NCBI GenBank assembly: GCA_031376285.1
Contig: JANMDN010000021.1
Span: 5,586-69,585, forward strand
DNA: 64,000 nucleotides
Direction of reading: 5' to 3'
DNA from: JANMDN01 sp031376285
Lineage (GTDB): Bacteria; Actinomycetota; Thermoleophilia; Miltoncostaeales; Miltoncostaeaceae
The notes beneath the pieces are model-generated. The model saw only the letters and a list, made by a program, of their open reading frames with translations, was not told the DNA's origin and made no database searches. Shown piece by piece: positions 43,424-52,377 of the stretch (its first letter is position 1; each line of letters starts with the position of its first letter). Made by a program: the position numbers and the translations under genes.

Positions 43424-46080
43424 GGCGCACCTCCGTCCGGGTCGATTCCGAAGCGTTCGATCGCGGCCTGCGCGACGCTGGGCTCGACCGTTCCGAGCTG
43501 TGCCAGCGAAACGAGCGCGGCAACCACGACGTGGTGGCGGTCCACTTCGAAGAAGCGCCGAAGCTTGGCGCGGTAGTCGCTTCGGCCGAAGCCGTCGGTT
43601 CCGAGAACGCGGTACCGGTACGGCGCGGGTACGAACGGTCGGATGCCGTCGGGGACCGCGCGCATGTAGTCGGTGGCGGCAACGACGGGGCCCGTTCGGC
43701 CCGTGAGCGACTGTTCGACAAACGAACGGCGCGGCTCGGCCGTCGGGTGCAGTCGGTTCCAACGCTCGGTTTCCATGCCATCGCGGCGAAGCTCGGTAAA
43801 GCTCGTCACGCTCCAGACGTCAGCGGCGACGCCGAAGTCGGAGGCCAGGAGATCCGCGGCCGCCTCGACCTCGCGGAGGATCGTGCCGGAGCCGAGGAGC
43901 TGCACCGCAGGGCCATGACCAGCTGGCGCCTCCCGAAGCAGGTACATACCCCGCAGGATGCCGTCCGCGGCCCCCTCGGGCATGGGCGGGTGCACGTAGT
44001 TCTCGTTCATCACCGTGAGGTAGTAGTAGACGTCCTCCTGCTCCTCCAGCATTCGGCGCAGGCCCTCCTGGATGATGACCGCGACCTCGTAGGCGTAGGC
44101 AGGGTCGTAGGCGCGGCAGTTTGGGACCGTCGACGCCAGGAGGTGGCTGTGGCCGTCCTCGTGTTGGAGACCTTCGCCGTTCAGCGTCGTACGTCCCGCG
44201 GTTGCACCGAGCAGGAAGCCGCGGGCGCGGCTGTCGCCGGCCGCCCAGGCGAGGTCGCCGACGCGCTGGAAACCAAACATCGAATAGAAGATGTAGAAGG
44301 GCAGCATCGGCACGTCATGGTTCGAATACGAGGTGGCGGCTGCGATCCACGACGACATCGCGCCGGCCTCGTTGATGCCCTCCTGGATGATCTGCCCGTC
44401 GGAGTCCTCGCGATAGAACATGAGCTGGTCGGCGTCCTCGGGCACGTAGAGCTGGCCAACCTGGGAGAAGATCCCGAGCTGGCGAAACATGCCCTCCATG
44501 CCGAACGTGCGTGACTCATCGGGCACGATCGGGACAACGCGAGCCCCGAGGGTCTTGTCGCGCACGAGGGCGGCGAGGATGCGCACGAAGGCCATCGTCG
44601 TCGAGATCTCGCGCTCACCGCTCCCATCGAGCTGGCCTTGGAATGCCGAGAGCGGGGGCGCGTCGAGGCGCTTGGACACTCGACGGCGCGCAGGGAGGCT
44701 CCCGCCGAGCCTCTCCCGGCACTCGCGCAGGTACTGCATCTCGGGGGCGTCCTCGGGCGGGCGGTAGAACGCGCCGGCCCGCACCTGGTCATCGGTAAAC
44801 GGCAGCTCGAAGCGGTCCCGGAACCCGAGGAGCGACTTCTCGGTCATCTTCTTTTGCTGGTGGGTGATGTTCTGACCCTCGCCGGCCTCACCCATCCCGT
44901 AGCCCTTGATGGTCTTTGCGAGGATGACCGTGGGCTGGCCCTTGTGGTTTTGCGCCTGCGCGTAGGCGGCGTAGATCTTTCGAGGGTCGTGGCCGCCGCG
45001 GTTCAGCGCCCAGATCTCGTCGTCGGTCCAGTCGGCGACCATCGCGGCAAGCTCGGGCCGTACGCCAAAGAACTTCTCACGGACGTAGGCGCCGTCGCGT
45101 GACTTCATCGTCTGGTACTCGCCGTCGAGGCACTCCATCATCCGGGCGACGAGGAGTCCGTCCCGGTCGGCCGACAGCAGTGGATCCCAGCGCCCACCCC
45201 AGACGAGCTTGATGACGTTCCAGCCCGCACCGCGGAAGTTCGTCTCAAGTTCCTGGATGATTTTGCCATTTCCGCGAACGGGGCCGTCGAGGCGCTGCAG
45301 GTTGCAGTTCACGACGAAGACCAGGTTGTCGAGGTGCTCGCGACCGGCCAGCGAGATCGCACCCATCGACTCAGGCTCATCCATCTCGCCGTCGCCCATG
45401 AACGCCCAGACCTTGCGACCAGCGGTCTCGGCCTGACCGCGACACTGGAGGTACTTCATGAACCAGGCCTGGTAGATCGCCATGAGCGGCCCGAGGCCCA
45501 TCGAGACCGTCGGGAACTGCCAGAAGTCGGGCATGAGCCACGGGTGGGGATACGACGAGAGTCCCTTGCCGGCGACCTCCTGGCGGAAGTTGCGGAGTTG
45601 GTCTTCGGTCAGGCGCCCTTCGAGAAACGCCCGGGCGTAGATGCCAGGCGAAGAGTGGCCCTGGATGTAGACGAGGTCGCCACCATGCTCGGCGGTAGGG
45701 GCGTGCCAGAAATGGTTGAAGCCGACCTCGTAGAGGGTCGCGGCGGACTGGTAGCTCGCGATGTGCCCGCCAAGCTCGGAAGATTCCTTGTTGGCCTGAA
45801 GCACCGTTGCCATCGCGTTCCAGCGAACGAGCGAACGGAGCTTGTGCTCGACGTCCTGGTCGCCCGGGATCAGCGCCATGCCCTCGACGGGGATGGTGTT
45901 GACGTAGGGCGTCTCTCCGCTGAAATGGAGGGGCACACCGCGACGCGTGGCATGAACGAGCACGCCGTCGAGGAGTTCGGCCGCCCGCGCCGGGCCGTCG
46001 TGGACAACGACCGCGTCGAGTGACTCGAGCCACTCGCCGGTCTCCTGGGGATCCCGGTCCGGGACGCTCGCCGTGCTCAC
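43411..46080 (-). CDS. aceE: Pyruvate dehydrogenase E1, homodimeric type
   Basis: 889-residue ThDP-dependent enzyme decarboxylating pyruvate and acetylating E2. The N-terminal region contains SSELGGHIASYQSAATLYEVG; the ThDP motif GDGEMDEPESMG runs to NCNLQRLDG near 235-275; the later YRE and GRTTLNGEGLQHEDGHS segments are AceE hallmarks. The GTG start has GAGGAGGAGC just upstream. The 204-nt region to the divergent BNR gene should hold its promoter. Confidence 0.96.
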   Translation of the reverse strand: MSTASVPDRDPQETGEWLESLDAVVVHDGPARAAELLDGVLVHATRRGVPLHFSGETPYVNTIPVEGMALIPGDQDVEHKLRSLVRWNAMATVLQANKESSELGGHIASYQSAATLYEVGFNHFWHAPTAEHGGDLVYIQGHSSPGIYARAFLEGRLTEDQLRNFRQEVAGKGLSSYPHPWLMPDFWQFPTVSMGLGPLMAIYQAWFMKYLQCRGQAETAGRKVWAFMGDGEMDEPESMGAISLAGREHLDNLVFVVNCNLQRLDGPVRGNGKIIQELETNFRGAGWNVIKLVWGGRWDPLLSADRDGLLVARMMECLDGEYQTMKSRDGAYVREKFFGVRPELAAMVADWTDDEIWALNRGGHDPRKIYAAYAQAQNHKGQPTVILAKTIKGYGMGEAGEGQNITHQQKKMTEKSLLGFRDRFELPFTDDQVRAGAFYRPPEDAPEMQYLRECRERLGGSLPARRRVSKRLDAPPLSAFQGQLDGSGEREISTTMAFVRILAALVRDKTLGARVVPIVPDESRTFGMEGMFRQLGIFSQVGQLYVPEDADQLMFYREDSDGQIIQEGINEAGAMSSWIAAATSYSNHDVPMLPFYIFYSMFGFQRVGDLAWAAGDSRARGFLLGATAGRTTLNGEGLQHEDGHSHLLASTVPNCRAYDPAYAYEVAVIIQEGLRRMLEEQEDVYYYLTVMNENYVHPPMPEGAADGILRGMYLLREAPAGHGPAVQLLGSGTILREVEAAADLLASDFGVAADVWSVTSFTELRRDGMETERWNRLHPTAEPRRSFVEQSLTGRTGPVVAATDYMRAVPDGIRPFVPAPYRYRVLGTDGFGRSDYRAKLRRFFEVDRHHVVVAALVSLAQLGTVEPSVAQAAIERFGIDPDGGAPWHR

Positions 46081-46284
46081 CGCTCCTCCTCGTTTGCTCG
46101 ATTACAGGCTACTGAGGCGCGGTTCGTCGCGTCCGACCAACGCTGGCTCCCCGTCTCGCATCGTGAAAAATGGGTTGCCTGGCACCAACGTTCCATGATG
46201 TTGAGACGTAACTGCCGCTCCAAGAGGTTCCATCTTTGGGTCATGGACGACAGAATGGTGCGATCGACTCCGGAGGAGGTTCCT

Positions 46285-47400
46285 GTGGCAAAGGTCCGAG
46301 TGCTCGTCGGAACACGGAAGGGTGCGTTCGTGCTCACCGCCGACGGCACCCGCCGCAACTGGACGGTCGAGGGTCCCCACTTCGGCGGCTGGAACGTGAT
46401 GCATGTCAACGGCTCGCCCGCCGATCTCGACCGGCTCTACGCGTCGCAGTGGACCGACTGGAGTGGGCAGGTGGTCCAGCGCTCCGACGATGGTGGCCGG
46501 AGCTGGGAACCGGTTGGCAACGGCTTCGTCTACGAAGGGGAGCCGGGGACCCATCAGTGGTACGACGGGACGCCCCATCCGTGGGGGTTCAATCGCATCT
46601 GGCATCTGGAGCCGTCCCATCACGACCCGGACACGGTGTTTGCGGGCGTCGAGGACGCGGGGCTCTTCCGCTCGACCGACGGTGGTATGACCTGGCAGGA
46701 ACTCGCTGGGCTTCGCACGCACTCGACCGGCGCCAAGTGGCAGCCGGGAGCAGGTGGACTGTGCCTGCACACGATCATGATCGATCCAGCCGATGCGACG
46801 CGCATCTACGTCGCGATCTCGGCTGCTGGCGCGTTCCGGAGCGAGGACGGGGGCGCGACGTGGCATGTCGCGACGGGAGGGCTGCGGTCTGAGTTCCTGC
46901 CGGATCCGGAGGCTGGGGTGGGCCACTGCGTGCACAACCTCGCGATGCATCCGTCGCGTCCGGACACCCTCTTCATGCAGAAACACTGGGACGTGTGTCG
47001 AAGCGACGACGCCGGCGACAACTGGACTGAGGTCAGCGGCAACCTGCCGAGCGACTTCGGTTTCCCGATATCCGTCCACGCACATGAGCCCGAGACGGTG
47101 TACGTCGTTCCGATTAAGAGTGACGCCGAGCACTACCCGCCGGAGGGGAAGCTGCGGGTCGCCAGGAGCCGAATCGGTGGAGGTGAGTGGGAGCTGCTGA
47201 CGAGCGGACTGCCGCAGAAGGACTGCTACGTGAACGTCCTGCGCGACGCGATGGCCGTGGACTCGTTGGACGACTGCGGCATCTACGTCGGCACGACTGG
47301 GGGGCAAGTTTTCGCGTCGGCCGATTCGGGGGACACGTGGGCGCCGATCGTGGAGCACCTGCCGGCGGTGCTTTCAGTCGAGGCGCAGACGATTCCGTGA
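46285..47400 (+). CDS. BNR/sialidase-like beta-propeller protein
   Basis: 371 residues with several Asp-box motifs (SDDGGRSWE, STDGGMTWQ, SEDGGATWH, SDDAGDNWT, SADSGDTWA) spaced as in a propeller. No signal peptide, so probably cytoplasmic. The enzyme role is unknown; Asp boxes alone do not prove glycosidase activity. The GTG at 46285 has GGAGGAGG 5 nt upstream. It overlaps the MoaD-like gene by 4 nt. Confidence 0.85.
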   Translation: MAKVRVLVGTRKGAFVLTADGTRRNWTVEGPHFGGWNVMHVNGSPADLDRLYASQWTDWSGQVVQRSDDGGRSWEPVGNGFVYEGEPGTHQWYDGTPHPWGFNRIWHLEPSHHDPDTVFAGVEDAGLFRSTDGGMTWQELAGLRTHSTGAKWQPGAGGLCLHTIMIDPADATRIYVAISAAGAFRSEDGGATWHVATGGLRSEFLPDPEAGVGHCVHNLAMHPSRPDTLFMQKHWDVCRSDDAGDNWTEVSGNLPSDFGFPISVHAHEPETVYVVPIKSDAEHYPPEGKLRVARSRIGGGEWELLTSGLPQKDCYVNVLRDAMAVDSLDDCGIYVGTTGGQVFASADSGDTWAPIVEHLPAVLSVEAQTIP

Positions 47401-47699
47401 CCGCCATTCGAGTCGTGCTCCCGGCCCACCTGCGGACCCTCGCGCTCGTCGGAGCAGAGGTCAGCGTCGAGGTGCCGGAGGCGCCGACGATCGCGGACGT
47501 ACTCGACGCGCTCGAGTCCACGTACCCGGCGCTTCGAGGAACGATCCGGGACCAAGCGACCGGCGAGCGACGTCCCTACATGCGCTACCTCGCATGCGGC
47601 GAGGATCTGTCGCACGACCTGCCGGATGCCCATCTCCCTGACGCCATCGTCCAAGGGATGGAGCCCCTGACGGTCATCGGAGCAATCGCTGGCGGATGA
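47397..47699 (+). CDS. MoaD/ThiS-like sulfur-carrier protein
   Basis: 100-residue ubiquitin-like protein ending in Gly-Gly (GAIAGG), as needed for C-terminal thiocarboxylate formation. IADVLDALESTYPAL and the final VIGAIAGG are typical of MoaD/ThiS. The GTG start overlaps the BNR stop, and the frame further upstream is shadow. No moaE, moeB or thiG is nearby, so its sulfur acceptor is unknown. Confidence 0.85.
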   Translation: MTAIRVVLPAHLRTLALVGAEVSVEVPEAPTIADVLDALESTYPALRGTIRDQATGERRPYMRYLACGEDLSHDLPDAHLPDAIVQGMEPLTVIGAIAGG

Positions 47700-47843
47700 G
47701 GGTCGGTCGTGGCGGGCGTCTTTGCCGAGCGCAGGAGCGCGAGCGCAAGCGACGGACAGGTGTTAAAGGCTGACATGGATCGAACGCCGCATCCGAATGA
47801 GCGCAGCCGAATCCTGCGACCGATCTCCACTCTCTCACGCCGT

Positions 47844-48128
47844 TCATTCGGCCGCCTGAAACCGCTCGAACCTGAGCCCAAGCCGTTCGCGGTCCGGCTG
47901 GAAGGACCTCCGTGTCGGTGCGTCAATCGTGGCCCCGTGCGAGCCCTTGAGGAGTTCCAGCATCGGGCCGTCCTCCTCGTCCAAGAGCTGGCGAGCGACG
48001 TGCACGGTGTGGTCGGGTGAAACACCGATCAGGTCCTGGTCGTACGCACGGTGATGGATCGTGCAGAGGCTCAGGCCGTTGCTCACAACCGGCTCGGTAC
48101 GCAAGACGCACCTCGTCCAGCAGGGCAC
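47844..48128 (-). pseudogene. C-terminal remnant of an HNH endonuclease
   Basis: The last about 85 residues read VSNGLSLCTIHHRAYDQDL followed by IGVSPDHTVHV and a basic tail, matching the C-terminal half of HNH restriction-type endonucleases. The upstream half with the first HNH Cys/His is not in this frame; plausible residue strings continue in another frame toward 48200, suggesting a frameshift and truncation. It sits in the 47700-48163 gap, which otherwise holds no gene. Confidence 0.65.
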
Positions 48129-48163
48129 CCTCGAGCTGGAGGCCCATCTCGCCGCGGTTGGCG

Positions 48164-49231
48164 TCAGCGCTGCCCAAGGCGTCGAATGACGATGCGTACC
48201 GAGTCGGCAGCCGCCCCAAGGAGTGGCACCCGCGCGGGCAGGATCGATCGGAATGTCCCCCAGAGTCCGAGGCGCGTGATCGCCGCTCCCGCAAGGCCGA
48301 GTAGCGTCACGCCCATCCCCACGACAATCCAGAACGCCGTCTCAGAGCGCTGCCCGGGGAGGGGAACGTTCATCCCGTAGAGCCCGGTGAAGAGCGTCGG
48401 GACGAAGAACGCGACCGTGAGGATCGTGAGGAGGAGGACCATCCGGTTGGTCGCTTCGCCGCGCTCCCCTTGAAGCTGCAGGAGTGCGCCGCTGATACGT
48501 GCCTCGGTGACTCCGAGTGACGATGGCACTTCGACCTGGAGGTCGCGTTCGAGACTGCGCATCCAGCGCGCGCCGGACGGACTGAGCAGTTCGCGCTCGA
48601 CCGGGTCGCGCAGCTCCGCGAGCTCTTGGATTTCGCTGCGAATCGGCAGGACGCCCTGGCGCACGGTCCCGAGCACGCGGTTCAGCCCGAGCAAGTCCGT
48701 GAGGATCGCGTTCAGCGGCGGGTTCGGCGCGAGCAAGCGCTCCTCGCATTGCTCGACCCGGAGCCGGATCTCGTGGAGCACCTCGTCGTACTCGTCGACG
48801 ACCGCGTCGAGGATCTGCATGAAGGCCACCGACGCGTCGCGCTGCGCGGCCGGTGTGCTGCGCCACTCGTCCTCGAGGCCTTCGCGCTGGACAACGCGAC
48901 GGTCGCCGGAGATCGTGCGGCGGCATGTGACCACACCGTCCTTGCAAAGGACGACGTCGACCTGCTCGAACACCGGTGTCGGGTCATTGGACCGGAAGGA
49001 AGCCGCCAGAAGCCGCGCGCAAAGGGTGCCGTCGACCTCCCGAAGCCGGGCGCGAAGGGACGTGTCACCGAGGACCCGCAGCACGGCGTCACTCAGGCCG
49101 GGAGGTGGGGGGTCCGTCCCATCCCATTCCCTGACTGGCAGTTCGGCATCGAGTGGAAGTGTGGACCACGGCATGTCGGAGAGTTCGACGGGCGTGACGC
49201 GCGTCCCTGCGTACCGCCACGAGTGGCGCAC
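48164..49231 (-). CDS. CorA-like Mg2+/Co2+ transporter
   Basis: 355-residue protein with a large soluble N-terminal domain, a long helix (about 160-250), and two C-terminal membrane helices. The selectivity motif YGMNVPLPG lies between the helices near 290. The GMN motif supports divalent cation transport. The start at 49231 is a weak choice; an internal start around codon 20 is possible. Confidence 0.87.
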   Translation of the reverse strand: MRHSWRYAGTRVTPVELSDMPWSTLPLDAELPVREWDGTDPPPPGLSDAVLRVLGDTSLRARLREVDGTLCARLLAASFRSNDPTPVFEQVDVVLCKDGVVTCRRTISGDRRVVQREGLEDEWRSTPAAQRDASVAFMQILDAVVDEYDEVLHEIRLRVEQCEERLLAPNPPLNAILTDLLGLNRVLGTVRQGVLPIRSEIQELAELRDPVERELLSPSGARWMRSLERDLQVEVPSSLGVTEARISGALLQLQGERGEATNRMVLLLTILTVAFFVPTLFTGLYGMNVPLPGQRSETAFWIVVGMGVTLLGLAGAAITRLGLWGTFRSILPARVPLLGAAADSVRIVIRRLGQR

Positions 49232-49402
49232 CGTGGGTGGTGGATCGCTCGGGAGGTGTGGAATGTGTGACCCTTGGGCCCCTGTCGCTCGGCGGGTTCG
49301 CAGGAGAGCGTGGACAGGGCAGGTGGGGGACCGAAGTCCCGTCGCTCAACCACTCCCGGACCGGTGCCCCAGCGCAGTGCCGGCGTCGTTCCGGGAGGTC
49401 GA

Positions 49403-49828
49403 GTGGCCGAGATACAGACAAACAGGGAGGGCCGAAGGGTGCTCTACGTGGGTTGCGGAAACTGTCGAGCGACGATTCCTCTCGTGTGCACGGGGCAGTT
49501 CATGCCCCACATCCCACTCCCGATCGCGGCGTCCCAGGCGGGCGTCTCCTGCGGGTTCTGCGGACTGCTGGCGCCAGTGTTTACCTGTGGTTACTGTTGG
49601 ACGTCGCAGGCGCTGTATGTCCCCGGCACGAACGCCGCGCCGACGCCTGGCTTCGGCGCGAGTCGATATGTCGCCCCGGCTGTGGACGCGCCTGGGAACG
49701 CCATCCAGGCAGAGTTGAGCGATCGCTTCGCAAACGTCATGGAAGAGTTCGCCGGTGGGGTGGCCAACAGCCTCGGCGAGAGTTTTGGCGGCAGCGGCTT
49801 CTTCGAGTCCACCTGGTTCTCAGGGTAG
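49403..49828 (+). CDS. Cys-rich small protein with CxxC knuckles
   Basis: 141 residues. Three CxxC pairs (CGNC, CGFC, CGYC) in the first half suggest a zinc ribbon or rubredoxin-like knuckle; the rest is Gly/Ala/Pro-rich and ends in an amphipathic stretch (SDRFANVMEEFAGGVANSL). The GTG at 49403 has GGGAGG 5 nt upstream. It is followed 8 nt later by a 72-aa gene, likely one operon. No family recognised. Confidence 0.7.
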   Translation: MAEIQTNREGRRVLYVGCGNCRATIPLVCTGQFMPHIPLPIAASQAGVSCGFCGLLAPVFTCGYCWTSQALYVPGTNAAPTPGFGASRYVAPAVDAPGNAIQAELSDRFANVMEEFAGGVANSLGESFGGSGFFESTWFSG

Positions 49829-49836
49829 GAGGATTG

Positions 49837-50055
49837 ATGAACACGGCCACTGAACGGTCGCTCTCCGTCGAGATCACCGCTGCCGGAGTCATGGACGCGT
49901 TGCGGCGCCAAGCGCCTGATGCCCCAGCGGCCGAGCTCGAGGCCCTCGCGGCGGTGCTGGAACCCTTCCTGAAGAATCTCCCGAGCACGATCGAAGCGCT
50001 CACAGCGATGACGAAGGCACTCCGAGTGGCGAACGCCCTCCAAACCCTCGGTTAG
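49837..50055 (+). CDS. Small hypothetical protein (72 aa)
   Basis: Helical Ala/Leu-rich protein without Cys or signal peptide. AGGAGG lies 4 nt upstream of the ATG at 49837, and it follows the CxxC protein gene directly. A partner role for that protein is inference. No family recognised. Confidence 0.65.
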   Translation: MNTATERSLSVEITAAGVMDALRRQAPDAPAAELEALAAVLEPFLKNLPSTIEALTAMTKALRVANALQTLG

Positions 50056-50127
50056 CTCAGGCGCCACGGTCACATTGCTTCGCCCCTCCGCGGCAGCGAC
50101 CGGGCCTGGCAATAGAGTTCGAGCACG

Positions 50128-50835
50128 ATGACATCAACCGTGCTACCTCCCGTGCGGGCCGTCCTGTTCGACGCCTACGGCACGCTGTTCGATGTCTACA
50201 GCGTCGGTGCGCAAGCGGAAGTTTTGTTCCCGGGTCGGGGCGAAGCCCTGACGGTGCTGTGGCGCGACAAGCAGATCGAGTACACGAGGCTCGTTTCGAT
50301 GAGCGGGCGCTACCGGCGGTTCTGGGAACTCACCCGCGCCGGCCTGCGCTTCGCCTGCGCCCGCCTTGGGCTCGACCTGAGTGCGGAGGACGAGGCCGCG
50401 CTACTCGACGGATACAGGCACCTCAGCGCGTTTCCCGAAAACCTGGCGGTGCTCCAAACGCTGAAGGCGGGTGGCGTCCCGACGGGGATCCTCAGCAACG
50501 GCGATTCGGAGATGCTCGACGCCGCGGTGCGAAGCGCTGGCTACGTGAGCGACGCGGGCGACGACCTACTTGACCACGTGCTGAGCGTTGAGCGCGTGAA
50601 GCGCTACAAGACCGACCCGGCCGCCTACGCCCTCGGACCTGAGGCGCTCAGCATGCCCGCCCGGGAGATCCTGTTTGTCTCGAGCAACGGTTGGGACGCC
50701 ATCGGCGCCACCTGGTTCGGCTACACCACCCTCTGGGTGAACCGCCTCGCGACCCCGCTCGAGGCGCTCGACACCGAGCCCACGCGCACCGGCAGCACGC
50801 TGCGTGACGTGCTCGATTTCTTCCCCGAACGCTGA
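50128..50835 (+). CDS. Haloacid dehalogenase type II (second paralogue)
   Basis: 235-residue HAD hydrolase: nucleophile motif VLFDAYGTLFD, cap with RLVSMSGRYRRFW and TRAGLRFA, motif II ILSNGD, Lys in VKRYKTDPAAY and FVSSNGWDAIGA. Cap residues match true L-2-haloacid dehalogenases better than the paralogue at 6286-7011. Substrate remains unproven. Confidence 0.9.
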   Translation: MTSTVLPPVRAVLFDAYGTLFDVYSVGAQAEVLFPGRGEALTVLWRDKQIEYTRLVSMSGRYRRFWELTRAGLRFACARLGLDLSAEDEAALLDGYRHLSAFPENLAVLQTLKAGGVPTGILSNGDSEMLDAAVRSAGYVSDAGDDLLDHVLSVERVKRYKTDPAAYALGPEALSMPAREILFVSSNGWDAIGATWFGYTTLWVNRLATPLEALDTEPTRTGSTLRDVLDFFPER

Positions 50836-50894
50836 GCGTCGACCCGGTCGAATGCAATGACGCAGAGCAACCGGGACTCAAACGTAATCTGTAG

Positions 50895-51182
50895 GCACGT
50901 TTCCCGTCAGAGAACATCGGCGCGGCACTGCGTTGGCTGGCCGGTAGGCGCGGGCTCAACGTCGATGCGACCCTGTCGGAGGTATACCTGGGGGAGCTTC
51001 ACCGTGGGAGGTTCGGGCAGATGTGGCGATGGGCGGGCGAGTTCCGTCGCTCCGACAAGGCGGCGCCGCGACCAGCGCCCTGCCGACACGCGAGCGACGT
51101 CAGATCGATCTCGCGGCCCCTGCGCGCGGCTGACGGCGGTGACATCGACCCGCTCGTTGCGTTCGCCCGAGGCGGTCCCTAG
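50895..51182 (+). pseudogene. Remnant of a Fic/DOC-family gene
   Basis: One open frame without an ATG encodes a Fic N-terminal piece (LGELHRGRFGQMWRWAGEFR then SDK) joined directly to a typical Fic C-terminus (RAADGGDIDPLVAFARGG). The active-site HPFxxGNGR core is absent, so an internal deletion has removed it. The gap 50836-51430 holds nothing else. Confidence 0.7.
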
Positions 51183-51430
51183 ATGGTTGATTCCGAATTG
51201 TGGTCGAAAGGTCCGGTGAGCGAGACCGAGCACAGGTGGACGCACCGCCAGGTGCGCCCACCGTCTGAAGCGTCGGCACTGGCCGGCGCGCAAGAGAACG
51301 CAGTGTCAGCCCGCATATCGGGAATATGGGGGCGACCAAGGACGCTGAGTCGCGATGTGTCGCAGCCGGCGGACCTCGATCAGCAATTCGGAATCAAGCA
51401 TCTAGGCCACGCGGCGGCGATGCCGGCGGC

Positions 51431-52291
51431 TCAGCGGGGGCGGCGGGCCAGGAGGACCGAGGTCTCGGAGGGTAGGGCGATGCCGTCTGTCACCGGCTCG
51501 GCGACCGAGGCGACGTGGCGCTCCATTTCGGCCCACGCCTCTGTCTGCGCCGCCTCATCGAGCCGGTTGGTAAAGAGCCCCGCGAGTGGCCCCGCCAGGA
51601 TTGCAGCCCGCACGGCCTCGTCGACATCGGCGAAGACCATCGGTGTCGTGACCGTGGTGGTGCCCTCCACCTCGAGGCCCATTTGCTCGACCATGCGGGC
51701 CAGCACACCGGGCATCCCGTAGAAGAACATCATCGGGCACACCGACGAGTAGTAGCTCGCCCGCGACTCGATGATGTCGATGACCGGCGACCACCAGACC
51801 CGGTTGTGCGCTCCCCAGACCACGCTCATGAGGCGCCCACCCGGCCGGAGTACCCGTTGCCAATTGCCGATGGCGGCAAGCGCGTCGTAGCAGTACATGA
51901 GCGCGAACGTGCTCGTGACGATGTCGTAGACGCCATCGGGCTGGTCGAGATGCTCCGCGTCGTCGAGCGCAAACTCCACCCCCGTGACGCCCGCCCACCG
52001 CTCCTTCGCCATCTCCACCATGGAGGGGGCGAAGTCGACGCCCAGCGCGCTCCCGCCATCGAGGCGCCGCGCCAAGGCCACGGTCGTGTGGCCCGGCCCG
52101 CAGCCGACGTCGAGGCACCGGGCGCCGGGGTCGGGTGCAAGGAGGTCGAGGCCGTGCTCGGTGTAGTCCACGGTGCGCTCGGCCCAGAACTCGTCGTAGC
52201 TCTCGGCGACGCGTCCCCAGGCGTTGCGCATCCCCGTCTTCTCGGCCGGCTCCACCATGTCGCCCCCTGGGATCTGCGTACTGCCAACCAT
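51431..52291 (-). CDS. Class I SAM-dependent methyltransferase
   Basis: 286-residue methyltransferase with the SAM motif CLDVGCGPGHTTVALA near 59, DFAPSMVEMA near 84, and motif VLRPGGRLMSVVWG near 145. A UbiE/COQ5-like small-molecule methyltransferase; acceptor unknown. The true start may be the ATG at 52258, 11 codons inside the frame. It is divergent from the next gene. Confidence 0.85.
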   Translation of the reverse strand: MVGSTQIPGGDMVEPAEKTGMRNAWGRVAESYDEFWAERTVDYTEHGLDLLAPDPGARCLDVGCGPGHTTVALARRLDGGSALGVDFAPSMVEMAKERWAGVTGVEFALDDAEHLDQPDGVYDIVTSTFALMYCYDALAAIGNWQRVLRPGGRLMSVVWGAHNRVWWSPVIDIIESRASYYSSVCPMMFFYGMPGVLARMVEQMGLEVEGTTTVTTPMVFADVDEAVRAAILAGPLAGLFTNRLDEAAQTEAWAEMERHVASVAEPVTDGIALPSETSVLLARRPR

Positions 52292-52377
52292 TCCACACGC
52301 GCAAGCACCTTGTCACCCCCATGGCGATGTTCGCGAGCGTCGAACGTCGCGCCTCACGACAACGACGTATCCGGCCG

